A stretch of DNA of 43,743 bases from Sinorhizobium psoraleae (GTDB lineage Bacteria; Pseudomonadota; Alphaproteobacteria; Rhizobiales; Rhizobiaceae), in assembly GCF_013283645.1 (NCBI RefSeq), contig NZ_JABEKV010000015.1, positions 1 through 43,743 of the forward strand, written 5' to 3'. The position numbers were made by a program, and so were the translations under genes. Below the pieces are notes generated by a model. The model did not search any database and was not told the origin of the DNA. It saw only the letters and a program-made list of their open reading frames with translations. This document shows, piece after piece, positions 1 to 8,165 of this stretch. Within the stretch, counting starts at the first letter, position 1, and each line of letters begins with the position of its first letter.

Positions 1-54
1 CTCAACATCGTCAATCAAACCGTGATCCGGAAGGTGGGACCAAAACAGCGCTTA

Positions 55-207
55 CGACGCATGGCAGCATTGGGCCGATCTTTCACGTTCCCCAGTGGGC
101 GCAAGAGGGGTGCTTTTCTGCGTTGCCTTGCCTTGCCTGGTGAGAAACGCGAAAGAAGCGCCAAAAGCGGAAGTTTGCGGCTGGCTGATCGATGGCCGCT
201 CTCGACC
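55..207 (+). repeat. Dispersed intergenic repeat, copy A (3' part)
   Basis: This is the first of four long copies of a dispersed repeat. It begins near CGACGCATGGCAGC and ends with GGCCGCTCTCGACC, and it matches positions 1248-1397, 9324-9469 and 11539-11677 almost base for base. The 5' hairpin module present in copies B and C is missing here. The repeat is open in several frames on both strands, which creates artefactual reading frames; the long frame entering the next gene from position 22 is one of these. No transposase is associated with it. Confidence 0.85.
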
Positions 208-414
208 GGTGCTGACGCTCGCAAATCGCACCGGCATGTCCGGGCCGTCCCAAAGCGGACGGAGGGCCAGATCGTTTTCCACACTGAATGTCCATTGCAA
301 TTTATTGGAGAGTCGAATTTAGACTGCATACCGAATGGTCTCAGGGAAAGAACTCGTCTCATATTCTGCTGGGCAGCCATGTCGCTGAAAGGGCGAGCTG
401 AAAGGGCCACGGTG

Positions 415-1074
415 ATGAAAAAGGAAGTTCCATCTCTTTTAAAGCTTGCAGAGGGTATTGAAGACCCACCGTTTCAGCGCTTCTACGGATTTTTCTTCGG
501 GTGGGGATCATTGCTGATGGTATATTTCCCATACTTTCTAATGCTACTCTTCCCGCGTCATTTTTTTGATTTCCCTGTCGCAAGAAACATAATGACCTGG
601 CTTCCAAAGTTCTGGGTTGAAGCGAGAAACTTCAAAGAAAATTATCTTGCGGTGGACATAAATTTCTATTTTTGTGCAAGTTTAATTTCCTATACAGTAA
701 CGATCGCAGTCTCCATTGTCGCTGCCATTAAGTGCTATCGCACGGGGCTAAATTTCCCATTTACGCTGACTCAATCCCAGCTCTGGAAGCCATATCGCTT
801 CTTTCTTATGCCTGCCTTGGTTGCGATATTGCTGGGCGCTGTGGTGCCGCTGCCAGTGGGTGGAGACGACAGTGGCTTCAGGGGCAATCCCTTTGAGAAC
901 CCAGTCTTTTTGCCTGTGTACAGCTCGCTCTTCTTTGGACTTCTGCAGCTCGTAATCCCGGCCGGCTCATTATGGCTCGGTCGTGAGCGCGCACGGCTTA
1001 GGCTGGAACGGAGAAAGCCGCCAAGACCAGCGATTTCGGTTTTTCTCGATGAGCGAGAACATTCGGATAGCTGA
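415..1074 (+). CDS. Four-helix membrane protein, unknown function
   Basis: A 219-residue integral membrane protein that I do not recognise. Hydrophobic stretches lie at about residues 20-48, 80-108, 123-145 and 158-185, separated by short polar loops, with a basic arginine-rich C-terminal tail. The ATG at 415 was chosen because the frame further upstream runs through the dispersed repeat and has no protein-like character; an in-frame ATG at 379 is an alternative. Codon use is less GC-rich than in most of the window, which suggests a separately acquired gene. No neighbour shares its strand closely enough to suggest an operon. The membrane assignment is secure but the function is unknown. Confidence 0.55.
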   Translation: MKKEVPSLLKLAEGIEDPPFQRFYGFFFGWGSLLMVYFPYFLMLLFPRHFFDFPVARNIMTWLPKFWVEARNFKENYLAVDINFYFCASLISYTVTIAVSIVAAIKCYRTGLNFPFTLTQSQLWKPYRFFLMPALVAILLGAVVPLPVGGDDSGFRGNPFENPVFLPVYSSLFFGLLQLVIPAGSLWLGRERARLRLERRKPPRPAISVFLDEREHSDS

Positions 1075-1190
1075 GTGCACGATCAACGAACGCGCGACTT
1101 GCATTCCTCACAGTGAGGCAATGGCCACCATTTGGAGCGAAAGAGCCCTACGGGGTGCCTTTGGAAGCGACCGCTCACCACCAATGCAAC

Positions 1191-1397
1191 CCGTACCATC
1201 CTGAGGTGCAAGGTCCGCCTCGGGCCAGCACCGGAATTCCCCGTGCGATCGACACATGTCAGCATTGGGCCGATCCTTCAAGTTCCCCAGTGGGCGCAAG
1301 AGGGGTGCGTTTCTGCCTTGCCTTGCCTGGTGAGGAACGCGAAAGAAGCGCCAAAAGCGGAAGTTTGCGGCTGGCTGATCGATGGCCGCTCTCGACC
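1191..1397 (+). repeat. Dispersed intergenic repeat, copy B (full)
   Basis: This longer copy has a 5' module (CCATCCTGAGG followed by AGGTCCGC and CGGGCCAGCACCGG) and the 3' module shared with copy A. It fills most of the 492-base spacer between the membrane protein and the LysR gene. No gene is supported in that spacer. Confidence 0.85.
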
Positions 1398-1440
1398 TCA
1401 TCTGAGACGTTCGACGGAGTGAGGTTTGACGACCGGAATG

Positions 1441-1487
1441 GGGCCGAGAGCAGCCGTCTATACTCGGCCCCGAAAGCACTTTCGGGG
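1441..1487. terminator. Two overlapping hairpins downstream of the LysR gene
   Basis: GGGCCGAG (1441-1448) pairs with CTCGGCCC (1463-1470). CCCCGAAAG (1468-1476) pairs with CTTTCGGGG (1479-1487). The stems share three bases, so they exclude each other. They lie 80 bases past the LysR stop on its transcript. No T-run follows, so an intrinsic terminator is not proven. Confidence 0.4.
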
Positions 1488-1566
1488 TGCGCGGCTGCGG
1501 TGCAAATGATAACGATCGGCAGCGGGCGCGCACGCCTGAGCCTCGCGTGCAGGCAAGTACATCAAA

Positions 1567-2460
1567 CTATAGATCTGCCGCATCAAAGACCGCCACCACC
1601 CAATCGAGGAAAACCCGCACACGCGGCGACAGTTGGCGGTTCTGCGGATAGTAGGCGGCGAGCGGCAGAGGCGGCGGCGGCTGATCCGGCAGGACCTCGA
1701 CAAGGGCGCCTCGCGCCAAATCCTCCCGGAAGCGATAGCGGGGCGCCTGAATCAGCCCGTAACCCATCCGTGCGAGATGATGCGCCGTCTCCGCCTCGTT
1801 GGCGGTCACGTGGCAGGGAAGTGTCACCTCCCTGACCCCCCCGGCGGTCTGAAACTCTAGCGGCATCACACGACCAGTACGCGACGACACAAAGCCGATC
1901 ATCTGGTGTCGGTCGAGATCATCGATCGAAGCCGGCATCCCGTGGCGCTCGAGATATTGGGGACTGGCGCAGGTCTGCTCCGGGATATCGGGGAGCCTGC
2001 GCATGATCAGGCCGCTGTCATCCGGTTCGCCCGCCCGGATGACGCAATCCACCCCCTCGCGTACCAGATCGACCAGCCTGTCGCCCTGGCCTATCTGCAA
2101 CGTGATCTGTGGGTACGCTTCCAGGAAGTCCGGCAGGCGCGGCAGCAGGAAAGCCCGCGTCAGCGCGCCGTGCGCGTCGATGCGAAGCACCCCCGAGGGT
2201 TCACCGCCCCGCAAGGCGCGCTCCGCTTCGTCGATATCGGCGAGGATCGACAGGCACCGCCGGTAATAGGCTTCGCCATCCGACGTGGGCGCCACATGCC
2301 GGGTGGTTCGTTCCAACAGCCGGCTGCCGAGATCGCGCTCGAGTCGCCTGATCGCCTCGGTGGCCGTCGAACGCGGGATAACCAGATCGGCCGCCGCGGC
2401 CGTGAAGCTGCGACGGTCGATGACACGCACGAAAAGACGCATTGCATCGAGACGATCCAT
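1567..2460 (-). CDS. LysR-family transcriptional regulator
   Basis: A full-length 297-residue LysR-type regulator. Residues 1-62 form the winged helix-turn-helix (MDRLDAMRLFVRV start, ERDLGSRLLERTTR wing) and residues 90-295 form the periplasmic-binding-protein-like effector domain. The ATG at 2460 is the natural family start. The gene is divergent from the SDR/tautomerase/metallo-beta-lactamase operon, with only 97 bases between the starts. By family precedent it would control that operon and itself in response to an unknown small metabolite. The effector cannot be deduced from sequence. Confidence 0.93.
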   Translation of the reverse strand: MDRLDAMRLFVRVIDRRSFTAAAADLVIPRSTATEAIRRLERDLGSRLLERTTRHVAPTSDGEAYYRRCLSILADIDEAERALRGGEPSGVLRIDAHGALTRAFLLPRLPDFLEAYPQITLQIGQGDRLVDLVREGVDCVIRAGEPDDSGLIMRRLPDIPEQTCASPQYLERHGMPASIDDLDRHQMIGFVSSRTGRVMPLEFQTAGGVREVTLPCHVTANEAETAHHLARMGYGLIQAPRYRFREDLARGALVEVLPDQPPPPLPLAAYYPQNRQLSPRVRVFLDWVVAVFDAADL

Positions 2461-2464
2461 GATT

Positions 2465-2481
2465 ATTCGGGATAGCCGAAT
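2465..2481. promoter_or_regulatory. Candidate LysR-binding site (T-N11-A palindrome)
   Basis: ATTCGG-GATAG-CCGAAT is a perfect 6-bp dyad fitting the T-N11-A form of LysR boxes. It begins four bases upstream of the lysR start in the divergent intergenic region. A second longer-range dyad (CGGGATA at 2468, TATCCCG at 2505) surrounds it. Binding is inferred. Confidence 0.5.
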
Positions 2482-2557
2482 TTTGTTGCCCGGAAAAGGG
2501 TGATTATCCCGTCTTCAACTCTCCCTACCATCCTTGCCGAGCAACGGAGGTCAAGAA

Positions 2558-3295
2558 ATGAGACTGAAAGACAAAACCGCGATCGTGACTGGCGCCGGCA
2601 AGGGCATCGGCGCGGCAATCGCGCGACGGTTGGCCCAAGAGGGCTGTGCCGTCACGGTGAACTATGCGCGCGATGAGGCCACTGCCCGTCAGGTCGTGCA
2701 GGACATCGAGCAGGCGGGCGGCAAGGCGGTCGCGGTGCAGGCTGACGTCGGCGATCCGACCGGCATGCCCGCGCTGTTCGATGCGGCTGAAGCCGCGTTC
2801 GGCCCGGTCGATCTACTGGTCAATAATGCAGGCATGATGCGGCTGTCACCCGTAGCGGACGCTACGGACGCGGACATCGAAGATCACTGCGCCATCAATC
2901 TTGGCGGCACGTTCCGCGGCATGCGCGAAGGCGTCAAGCGGCTGCGCGATGGCGGGCGGATCATCAGCGTGTCCTCAAGTGTGGTGGGCTTCTACCAGCC
3001 CGGTTACGGATTGTATGCCGCGACGAAAGCCGGGATCGAGGCGCTGACGCATGTGCTTGCCAAGGAGTTGGGCCCGCGCAGGATCACCGTGAACGCGATC
3101 GCGCCAGGCCCGGTCGAGACCGATTTTTTCATGCGCGGCAAGTCAGAGGAACTGGTCGCCAGCATCACGCGGATGATCCCGCTCGGCCGCCTCGGTCGTC
3201 CCGATGACATCGCCGACGCCGTCGCTTTCCTGGCCGGGCCGGAAAGCGGCTGGATCAACGGTCAAACAATCCGCGCCAATGGCGGCGCGGTCTAA
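2558..3295 (+). CDS. Short-chain dehydrogenase/reductase (FabG-like)
   Basis: A 245-residue classical SDR, an NAD(P)(H)-dependent oxidoreductase. The cofactor loop is TGAGKGIG near residue 13, the structural NNAG motif is near residue 89, and a catalytic Ser with YAATK completes the active site near residue 150. The C-terminus has the usual GQTIRANGG end. The ATG at 2558 follows an ACGGAGG ribosome site 7 bases upstream and is preferred over the in-frame start at 2534. It is the first gene of a plus-strand operon with a tautomerase (29-base gap) and a metallo-beta-lactamase-fold protein, opposite a LysR regulator. Substrate is unknown; it could be an alcohol or ketone of a small catabolic or detoxification route. 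Confidence 0.92.
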   Translation: MRLKDKTAIVTGAGKGIGAAIARRLAQEGCAVTVNYARDEATARQVVQDIEQAGGKAVAVQADVGDPTGMPALFDAAEAAFGPVDLLVNNAGMMRLSPVADATDADIEDHCAINLGGTFRGMREGVKRLRDGGRIISVSSSVVGFYQPGYGLYAATKAGIEALTHVLAKELGPRRITVNAIAPGPVETDFFMRGKSEELVASITRMIPLGRLGRPDDIADAVAFLAGPESGWINGQTIRANGGAV

Positions 3296-3324
3296 CGGCA
3301 ACCCTCAAGCCCAAGGAACACACC

Positions 3325-3537
3325 ATGCCTTTCGCGAACTACAAACTGCCCCAGGCCTCGCTTTCGACGGCACAGAAGGAAGACCTGATCCACAAGACGA
3401 CCGAACTCATGGTCGGCTATTTCGGGGAAATTGTGCGTCCGACCACGATGGTCCTGATCGAGGAAGTGCCCGATGGCGGATACGGACGTGCGGACGAGGT
3501 CTTCGTCATGCCGGAAGAGTACCGGGCCAAGGACTGA
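3325..3537 (+). CDS. 4-oxalocrotonate tautomerase-family enzyme
   Basis: A 70-residue protein of the tautomerase superfamily. After removal of the initiator methionine it would expose the catalytic N-terminal proline (MPFANYK start). The central part (AQKEDLIHKTTELM and PTTMVLIEEVP) matches the beta-alpha-beta unit of the small tautomerases. The length fits a hexameric or trimeric 4-OT-like subunit. AAGGA sits 7 bases upstream of the ATG. It lies between an SDR and an MBL-fold protein in one transcription unit, which suggests enol-keto tautomerisation or dehalogenation of a metabolite also handled by those enzymes. The specific substrate is an inference I cannot narrow. Confidence 0.85.
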   Translation: MPFANYKLPQASLSTAQKEDLIHKTTELMVGYFGEIVRPTTMVLIEEVPDGGYGRADEVFVMPEEYRAKD

Positions 3538-3579
3538 CGCCGTTTCGATAGAGGGCTGCTGAACACAGGGAGACATGTG

Positions 3580-4575
3580 ATGGAGACTGAAAAGGCAGCA
3601 TACACAAACAGACGCGATTTGCTGAAGCTGACGGTCTTGGCTGGACTGGCGGGAATGGTTTCGATCCCAGCAAGCGCTCAAGGGCAGGACATCTTGCAGC
3701 CGCCCGCGCGGCCCCTACCGACCGTGGATACACGTTTTCCGGCGGAGATGGCGCCAGGTGTCTTTCTTGTGCCCGACAAGCGCATCCCGCTCGTTCCGAA
3801 TATCGGGATCATCGTCGGCACGGAAAGCGTGCTGGTGGTTGATTGCGGTCTTGGTATCGAGAGCGCCGAGAACGTCCTGCGCCTGGCGCGAGAACTCGCA
3901 CCGGGACGCCGGATCATCCTGACGGTAACCCACGCCCATCCGGAACACGGCTTCGGTGCCCAAGTGTTCAGGAGCGACGCGCGCATCTACTACAATAGCG
4001 CGCAACGGGACTATTTTCAGCGCTCGGGTCAGACCTTGCTGGACGGCTTCAGAGCCGGCATTCTACCGGAAGGGCAGAAGCATCTGCTGGACGGGATCAC
4101 ACTGACGCCACCGCATGAGTCATACGACACCGCGGAGACCGTGATCAATCTCGGCGGCCGTGAGGTCCGGTTTCGGACCTGGGGCACCGCCCATTCTCCG
4201 GGGGATCAGATCCTCTTCCTGCCTCAGGAGCGCATCCTGTTCGCGGGAGACCTCCTCGAAGAGCGGATGTTTCCGATCGTCCCGTTCTTCCCGCCTATGA
4301 TCGGTGTCGGCGACATTGACGTTGCAAATTGGGAAATCGCTCTCAACGATATGATACGGTTGCAGCCGCGCCTCATTGTGCCGGGTCATGGAAATCTCGG
4401 CGGCGCCGAGATTCCTGAGGCAGTGCTTGGCTATTTCCAAACAGTGCGTAGAATGCTCGCCGAGACTGATCCCCAGACCGCCAATCTGCCGTTGCTCCTT
4501 CGCGCGCGTTATGCAACCTGGGAGAATCCCGAGTTCATTTCGCCAGCACTCCGATACTTTCAGCAGAGAGGCTAA
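3580..4575 (+). CDS. Secreted metallo-beta-lactamase-fold hydrolase
   Basis: A 331-residue metallo-hydrolase with a twin-arginine-like leader (NRRDLLKL, hydrophobic segment, ASAQ cleavage site near residue 34), so export to the periplasm is likely. The metal motif reads HAHPEH at residues 118-123, a variant of HxHxDH with Glu in place of Asp. Later ligands are visible as GTAHSPGD, FAGDLLEER and VPGHGN. The ATG at 3580 has AGGGA about 8 bases upstream; a GTG at 3577 is the alternative. It is third in the operon after the SDR and tautomerase genes. The class covers lactonases, glyoxalase II-like thioesterases and arylsulfatases, and I cannot choose between them. Confidence 0.85.
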   Translation: METEKAAYTNRRDLLKLTVLAGLAGMVSIPASAQGQDILQPPARPLPTVDTRFPAEMAPGVFLVPDKRIPLVPNIGIIVGTESVLVVDCGLGIESAENVLRLARELAPGRRIILTVTHAHPEHGFGAQVFRSDARIYYNSAQRDYFQRSGQTLLDGFRAGILPEGQKHLLDGITLTPPHESYDTAETVINLGGREVRFRTWGTAHSPGDQILFLPQERILFAGDLLEERMFPIVPFFPPMIGVGDIDVANWEIALNDMIRLQPRLIVPGHGNLGGAEIPEAVLGYFQTVRRMLAETDPQTANLPLLLRARYATWENPEFISPALRYFQQRG

Positions 4576-4755
4576 TCAGCAACTGCTGTAACAGGGAATA
4601 TTGGCAGTTCGGGCCGGTAGCGGTCTGGCAGCTTCTGGTGCCCAAACAGCGATAGCCGACCGTCAACCAGGTGGGGACCGAAGCCTCCGACCGACCAGGG
4701 TGGTCCTTTGATTGGTCGAACGTAAACGCCGGCTATAGCGCTAATGAGCTGCCAT

Positions 4756-6786
4756 TCATCGGCCGCTGTCGGTCGTTAAAATGGTCGTGTCCCCACGCGG
4801 AAGGCCGGCACGCTCCAGCATTTCGAGGAAGCGTGAATGATGCATATCCTTCACGTAGCGCGGCACGAAACCGGGGCAGACATTGCCCAGGTTGAGATGC
4901 GGAAGCTGTGACAGGCAATGATGAACGGCCCGGGAAGCTTCCTCATTGTTGCCCGTGGCGGCCGCGGCTGCAGCCCAGTAGAGTGCGCCGCGGACGAAGT
5001 CGGGCTTCGTCCTGACGACCCTGCGGGCCGCTTCGAGAGCCCGCCGATCGTTGCCGTCGGCAAACAGCGCCACGACCATGCTGTTGTGGCGCCAGAAGTC
5101 GATGACGTCGGGCGTTCCGAGCCGGATCGCCTCGCTGGCCTCGTGCAGCGCCTCGCTGACCTGGCCGCGCAGGGCGTAGAGTTCGGCGATGTCGCCGCGG
5201 GCGCTGGGATAGCTCGGGTTGAGGCTGATTGCGTGCCGGCATTCGACGATGGCTTCGTCGATCCGGCCTGCGGTTTCGAGCGCGAAGGACAGGATGACGC
5301 GCGCGATCTCGTCGTCCGGAACCGCCCGTACAGAGGCTTCCGCAAGGGCCAAAGCGCGCTCGACATGGTCAGGGTGCGATGGGAGCGCGCCCCAGGCCAG
5401 CGCCACCGTCATGGTGATGGAAAGCGTCCGCTTGGCGCGGGCATTGTCGGGCGCGATCGCCAGCGCCCGCTCGGCAAGTTCGATCGCACGCGGCAGGGAG
5501 TCGCGCGTCATCGCAAAATAGTTCACGAGAGATTCGTTGACGAGCCTGCGCACTTCCGGCGGGCCGGGCGGGCTCTTGTCGCGAACCTTCCAGAGCGTCA
5601 GTTGCAGTTCGAGGGTGACGGCCAGCACGATGGATTGCGCGATCCGGTCCTGAAATTCGAGCGCGTTCTCGGAGCGGCCGTCGAATCGCTGGGCCCAGAC
5701 ATTGTGGCCGCCGGCGGCGTCGGCGAGATGGACGTTAACCCGCAGATCGCGGCCAGATCTCTGGATGCTGCCGCCGAGCACGTAGCGCGCGCTCAGCTGC
5801 TCCGGACGCTGCGCGTCGTCGCCCGGAGCAGGCTTCTCCACGGCGCCGACATTGGAGACGACCACATAGTCCGCCACCTCCGAGAGGGCCGTGGTGATGT
5901 CCTGGACAAGCCCCTTGGCGAAATAACCGTCACGCCGCTCGGCTGTCAGATTGACGAAATCGGCGACGCTGATGGAGGGCCGCCCCAGGCGCTGACCGGC
6001 CCGGACGACATTTGCCGACGTCTGTGAGACGGGATGCGACGCCCCATTGGCGGGCGACACCAGGGATTGCCACAGCGCGCGCATCTCCGGGCCGATCTGG
6101 ACGCCGAATTCCGTCTTCAGCATGCTCCTGCACGTCTCAAACGTACGGATCGCCTTGTCGCGCTGGCCGCTCGCCGCCAGCAGTTCCATCTTCAGCCGAT
6201 AGGACGCTTCCCGCGTCGGCTCCATTGTCAGCAGCCGGTCGGCCAGGACCAATCCCGCTTCCCCGTCGACGAGGCGCGCCAGCCTTTCGGTGGATTCGAG
6301 CGCGCGGTCCAGAAGCCGGCCGCGCTCGCCGGCCGCCCAGTGTTCGAACGGGTCGCTGCCCAGGTGGAGACCATCGAGGAAAGGGCCGCGATAGAGAGCC
6401 AGGGCCGTTCCCAGATCTTCGGGCGAGCGGGCAGCCAACCCGGCCTCGAAGTCCTCGACATCGACTTCGACGGCGCTCGCCTTGAGGCCGATCAGGTCCT
6501 GCCGCGACTGGATGACGTCCACGCCCGCTTTCAGAAGGTCCCGGCGCAGGATGCTGATCGTCTGCCTGAGGCTGTTGCGCGCGTGGTCCTCGTCGCTGTC
6601 GCTCCAGAGCAGGTCGGCCAGTCTCTCCCTTGGCGCCGCCATCCCCGCGCAGCGGGCGAGGTAGGCGAGGAGGGCCGGACCCCTCTTGCCGGTCAGCTGG
6701 ATGTGATCGTGTCGCTCGTTCTTGACCAGCAAGGCGCCGAGCAAGGAAATTCTGACGCTGGCAACGCCGTCACCAGTGGTCATCAT
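4756..6786 (-). CDS. SARP-type HTH / TolB-like / TPR regulator
   Basis: A 676-residue multidomain regulator. Residues 5-100 resemble a winged-helix OmpR/SARP DNA-binding domain, and residues 100-250 the bacterial transcriptional activation (BTAD) helical domain. A TolB-like N-terminal/adenylate-cyclase-associated domain follows (GLVQDITTALS, GGSIQRSGRDLRVN), and the C-terminal third has several TPR units (AERALAIAPDNARA, AIVECRHAISLNPSY). Such proteins in rhizobia resemble class III cyclase architectures with the cyclase replaced by a DNA-binding domain. The start at 6786 (double ATG) avoids overlap with the divergent DUF1194 gene; the frame stays open to 7110 and an ATG at 6867 is possible. 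Target genes and ligand are unknown. Confidence 0.82.
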   Translation of the reverse strand: MMTTGDGVASVRISLLGALLVKNERHDHIQLTGKRGPALLAYLARCAGMAAPRERLADLLWSDSDEDHARNSLRQTISILRRDLLKAGVDVIQSRQDLIGLKASAVEVDVEDFEAGLAARSPEDLGTALALYRGPFLDGLHLGSDPFEHWAAGERGRLLDRALESTERLARLVDGEAGLVLADRLLTMEPTREASYRLKMELLAASGQRDKAIRTFETCRSMLKTEFGVQIGPEMRALWQSLVSPANGASHPVSQTSANVVRAGQRLGRPSISVADFVNLTAERRDGYFAKGLVQDITTALSEVADYVVVSNVGAVEKPAPGDDAQRPEQLSARYVLGGSIQRSGRDLRVNVHLADAAGGHNVWAQRFDGRSENALEFQDRIAQSIVLAVTLELQLTLWKVRDKSPPGPPEVRRLVNESLVNYFAMTRDSLPRAIELAERALAIAPDNARAKRTLSITMTVALAWGALPSHPDHVERALALAEASVRAVPDDEIARVILSFALETAGRIDEAIVECRHAISLNPSYPSARGDIAELYALRGQVSEALHEASEAIRLGTPDVIDFWRHNSMVVALFADGNDRRALEAARRVVRTKPDFVRGALYWAAAAAATGNNEEASRAVHHCLSQLPHLNLGNVCPGFVPRYVKDMHHSRFLEMLERAGLPRGDTTILTTDSGR

Positions 6787-6941
6787 TGGCACCGGTGCGT
6801 ACTGGGCCCCTTCATGACGCGATTGTAACGCAGAAATACCGCGGCGCAAGCTGGGCCACCCAAGCATGCAAGCGCTGTCATCACGGCTGATCAGGTAAGC
6901 GGAGGAATGGTCGTGCACGACGGACCAGGGGGGATCAATAA

Positions 6942-7712
6942 ATGGGAAGACTATTCTTGGGATTGCCAGCGGCGCTGGCCGCTTTGGTGTTGTGGGGGCT
7001 TCAGGCGCAGGCCGCCGACGTCGATGCCGCCGTCGTATTCGCGGTCGATTTCTCGTCCTCGATCGATCCTGACACCGCCGACCTGCAGCGCGAAGGACAT
7101 GCTGCGGCACTCACGTCTCCCGAGGTTGCTGCGGCGATCGCCCGCAACTATGTCGGATGCATCGGCGTGGCCTATTTCGAATGGGCCAGTTCCGGGGGCA
7201 CAAGGCTGGTGCTGCCCTGGACGAGGATCTGCGGCCCCGAAGACGCCGAAGCGGCCGCTCGGATCATCAGGGAGAAAGGCGATACCGGCTATGGCCGCCG
7301 GGGCAGAGGCGGGACATCCGTTTCTTCGGCCATCGGCGTCGGAAGCCTGCTTCTTGACCAGTTCCCAGGGAATGCCACCAAGAAGATCATCGACATCTCC
7401 GGCAACGGCGAGAACAATGACGGGCTTCCCGTACAGCCGATCAGACTGGAGGCAATTGCCAAGGGATATACGATCAACGCGATCGTTATCACAGCAAAGG
7501 ATGAGGTTCCTGTCTACCGGCTGGCATCCTATTTTTCCGACGACGTCATTGGCGGGCCCGAGGCCTTCGTGATGACGCCGACCGATCCAGGCGACTACGC
7601 CGCTGCGCTCCGCCGCAAACTGGTAACCGAAGTGAGCTTGAACGTTCATTCGCCATATCCGCCGGAAGCGCGATCGGCTGCGAAAGGGCCGAGGGCGACA
7701 GGAGTTCAATGA
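6942..7712 (+). CDS. DUF1194 VWA-like secreted protein
   Basis: A 256-residue protein matching DUF1194, a von Willebrand factor A-like family common in Rhizobiales. A signal peptide occupies residues 1-24 (cleavage after AQA), so the mature protein should be periplasmic or secreted. Residues 33-40 contain a MIDAS-like DFSSSID metal site, and GGTSVSSAIG near residue 124 would supply the second MIDAS element. A G-rich ribosome site (6928-6933) precedes the ATG. It is divergent from the SARP-TolB regulator. Function of the family is unknown; adhesion or protein binding is only an inference from the fold. Confidence 0.85.
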   Translation: MGRLFLGLPAALAALVLWGLQAQAADVDAAVVFAVDFSSSIDPDTADLQREGHAAALTSPEVAAAIARNYVGCIGVAYFEWASSGGTRLVLPWTRICGPEDAEAAARIIREKGDTGYGRRGRGGTSVSSAIGVGSLLLDQFPGNATKKIIDISGNGENNDGLPVQPIRLEAIAKGYTINAIVITAKDEVPVYRLASYFSDDVIGGPEAFVMTPTDPGDYAAALRRKLVTEVSLNVHSPYPPEARSAAKGPRATGVQ

Positions 7713-7760
7713 AGCCAGGCGAGTAGGGAAGCAGGGAGTAGCGCATGCGCCAAGCCGTGA

Positions 7761-7786
7761 CGCGGCGCGGCAAGAACCGCGCCGCG
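7761..7786. terminator. GC-rich hairpin after the DUF1194 gene
   Basis: CGCGGCGCGG (7761-7770), loop CAAGAA, then CCGCGCCGCG (7777-7786) form a perfect 10-bp stem. It lies 49 bases beyond the DUF1194 stop. There is no T-run, so it may be a processing or pausing structure rather than a complete terminator. Confidence 0.5.
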
Positions 7787-7845
7787 GACGACTGGGAGCG
7801 GAAGGCGGCCCATGCTTTCCCCACGGGACTGGTTTTGGGCAAGCT

Positions 7846-7882
7846 ATTACCCCACAAGATCAACTCGCGTGGGGTAATTTTC
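7846..7882 (+). terminator. Rho-independent terminator candidate
   Basis: ATTACCCCAC (7846-7855) and GTGGGGTAAT (7869-7878) form a perfect 10-bp stem with a 13-base loop, followed by TTTTCC. It is oriented to end transcripts of the DUF1194 gene. Confidence 0.6.
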
Positions 7883-8165
7883 CTTCCGGACGTCATTTTC
7901 AACGCAACTCAAATGGACATGTCGTTCCACTGTCGGTCCAACTCATTTCTGCGGCTCTATGCCAGCGCGGAAGGCGGCGCTCGCGGCATGACAATGGCGA
8001 TCGGCTCGAAACCGCGCGCAGGGTCGAGGTTATGTGCCGTACGCCAGCCTCCTATCGTGCTGTCGATGTCCGCCGTCGGCCGACCCAATGCTCGATAAGA
8101 TCGAGGACAGATTCGACCCCTTAACATTCCAATGGGTATTGGATATGGATTACGAAGGGGGAAGC

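Larger units (their letters stand above)
7713..8165. other. Intergenic region with hairpins, no supported gene
   Basis: This 453-base spacer holds two strong hairpins, annotated separately, and no convincing gene. Open frames here (for example 7745-8098 plus and 7957-8232 minus) have no family resemblance or good start context. Confidence 0.5.

Noticed and set aside
22..414. Upstream extension of the first membrane protein through the repeat
   Set aside because: The frame is open only because the dispersed repeat is open in many frames; the same translated sequence recurs at other repeat copies beside unrelated genes.
1108..1533. Minus-strand ORF of 141 codons over repeat copy B, and similar ones at 9066-9497 and 11452-12024
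   Set aside because: They are translations of the dispersed repeat, without start signals or domain resemblance, and they overlap real genes.
4918..6027. Plus-strand ORF of 369 codons opposite the SARP-TolB-TPR gene
   Set aside because: It is an antisense shadow of a GC-rich gene whose own frame shows recognised domains.
7745..8098. Possible gene between the DUF1194 and DUF4268 genes
   Set aside because: It spans two terminator-like hairpins, has no ribosome site of note and shows no family resemblance.
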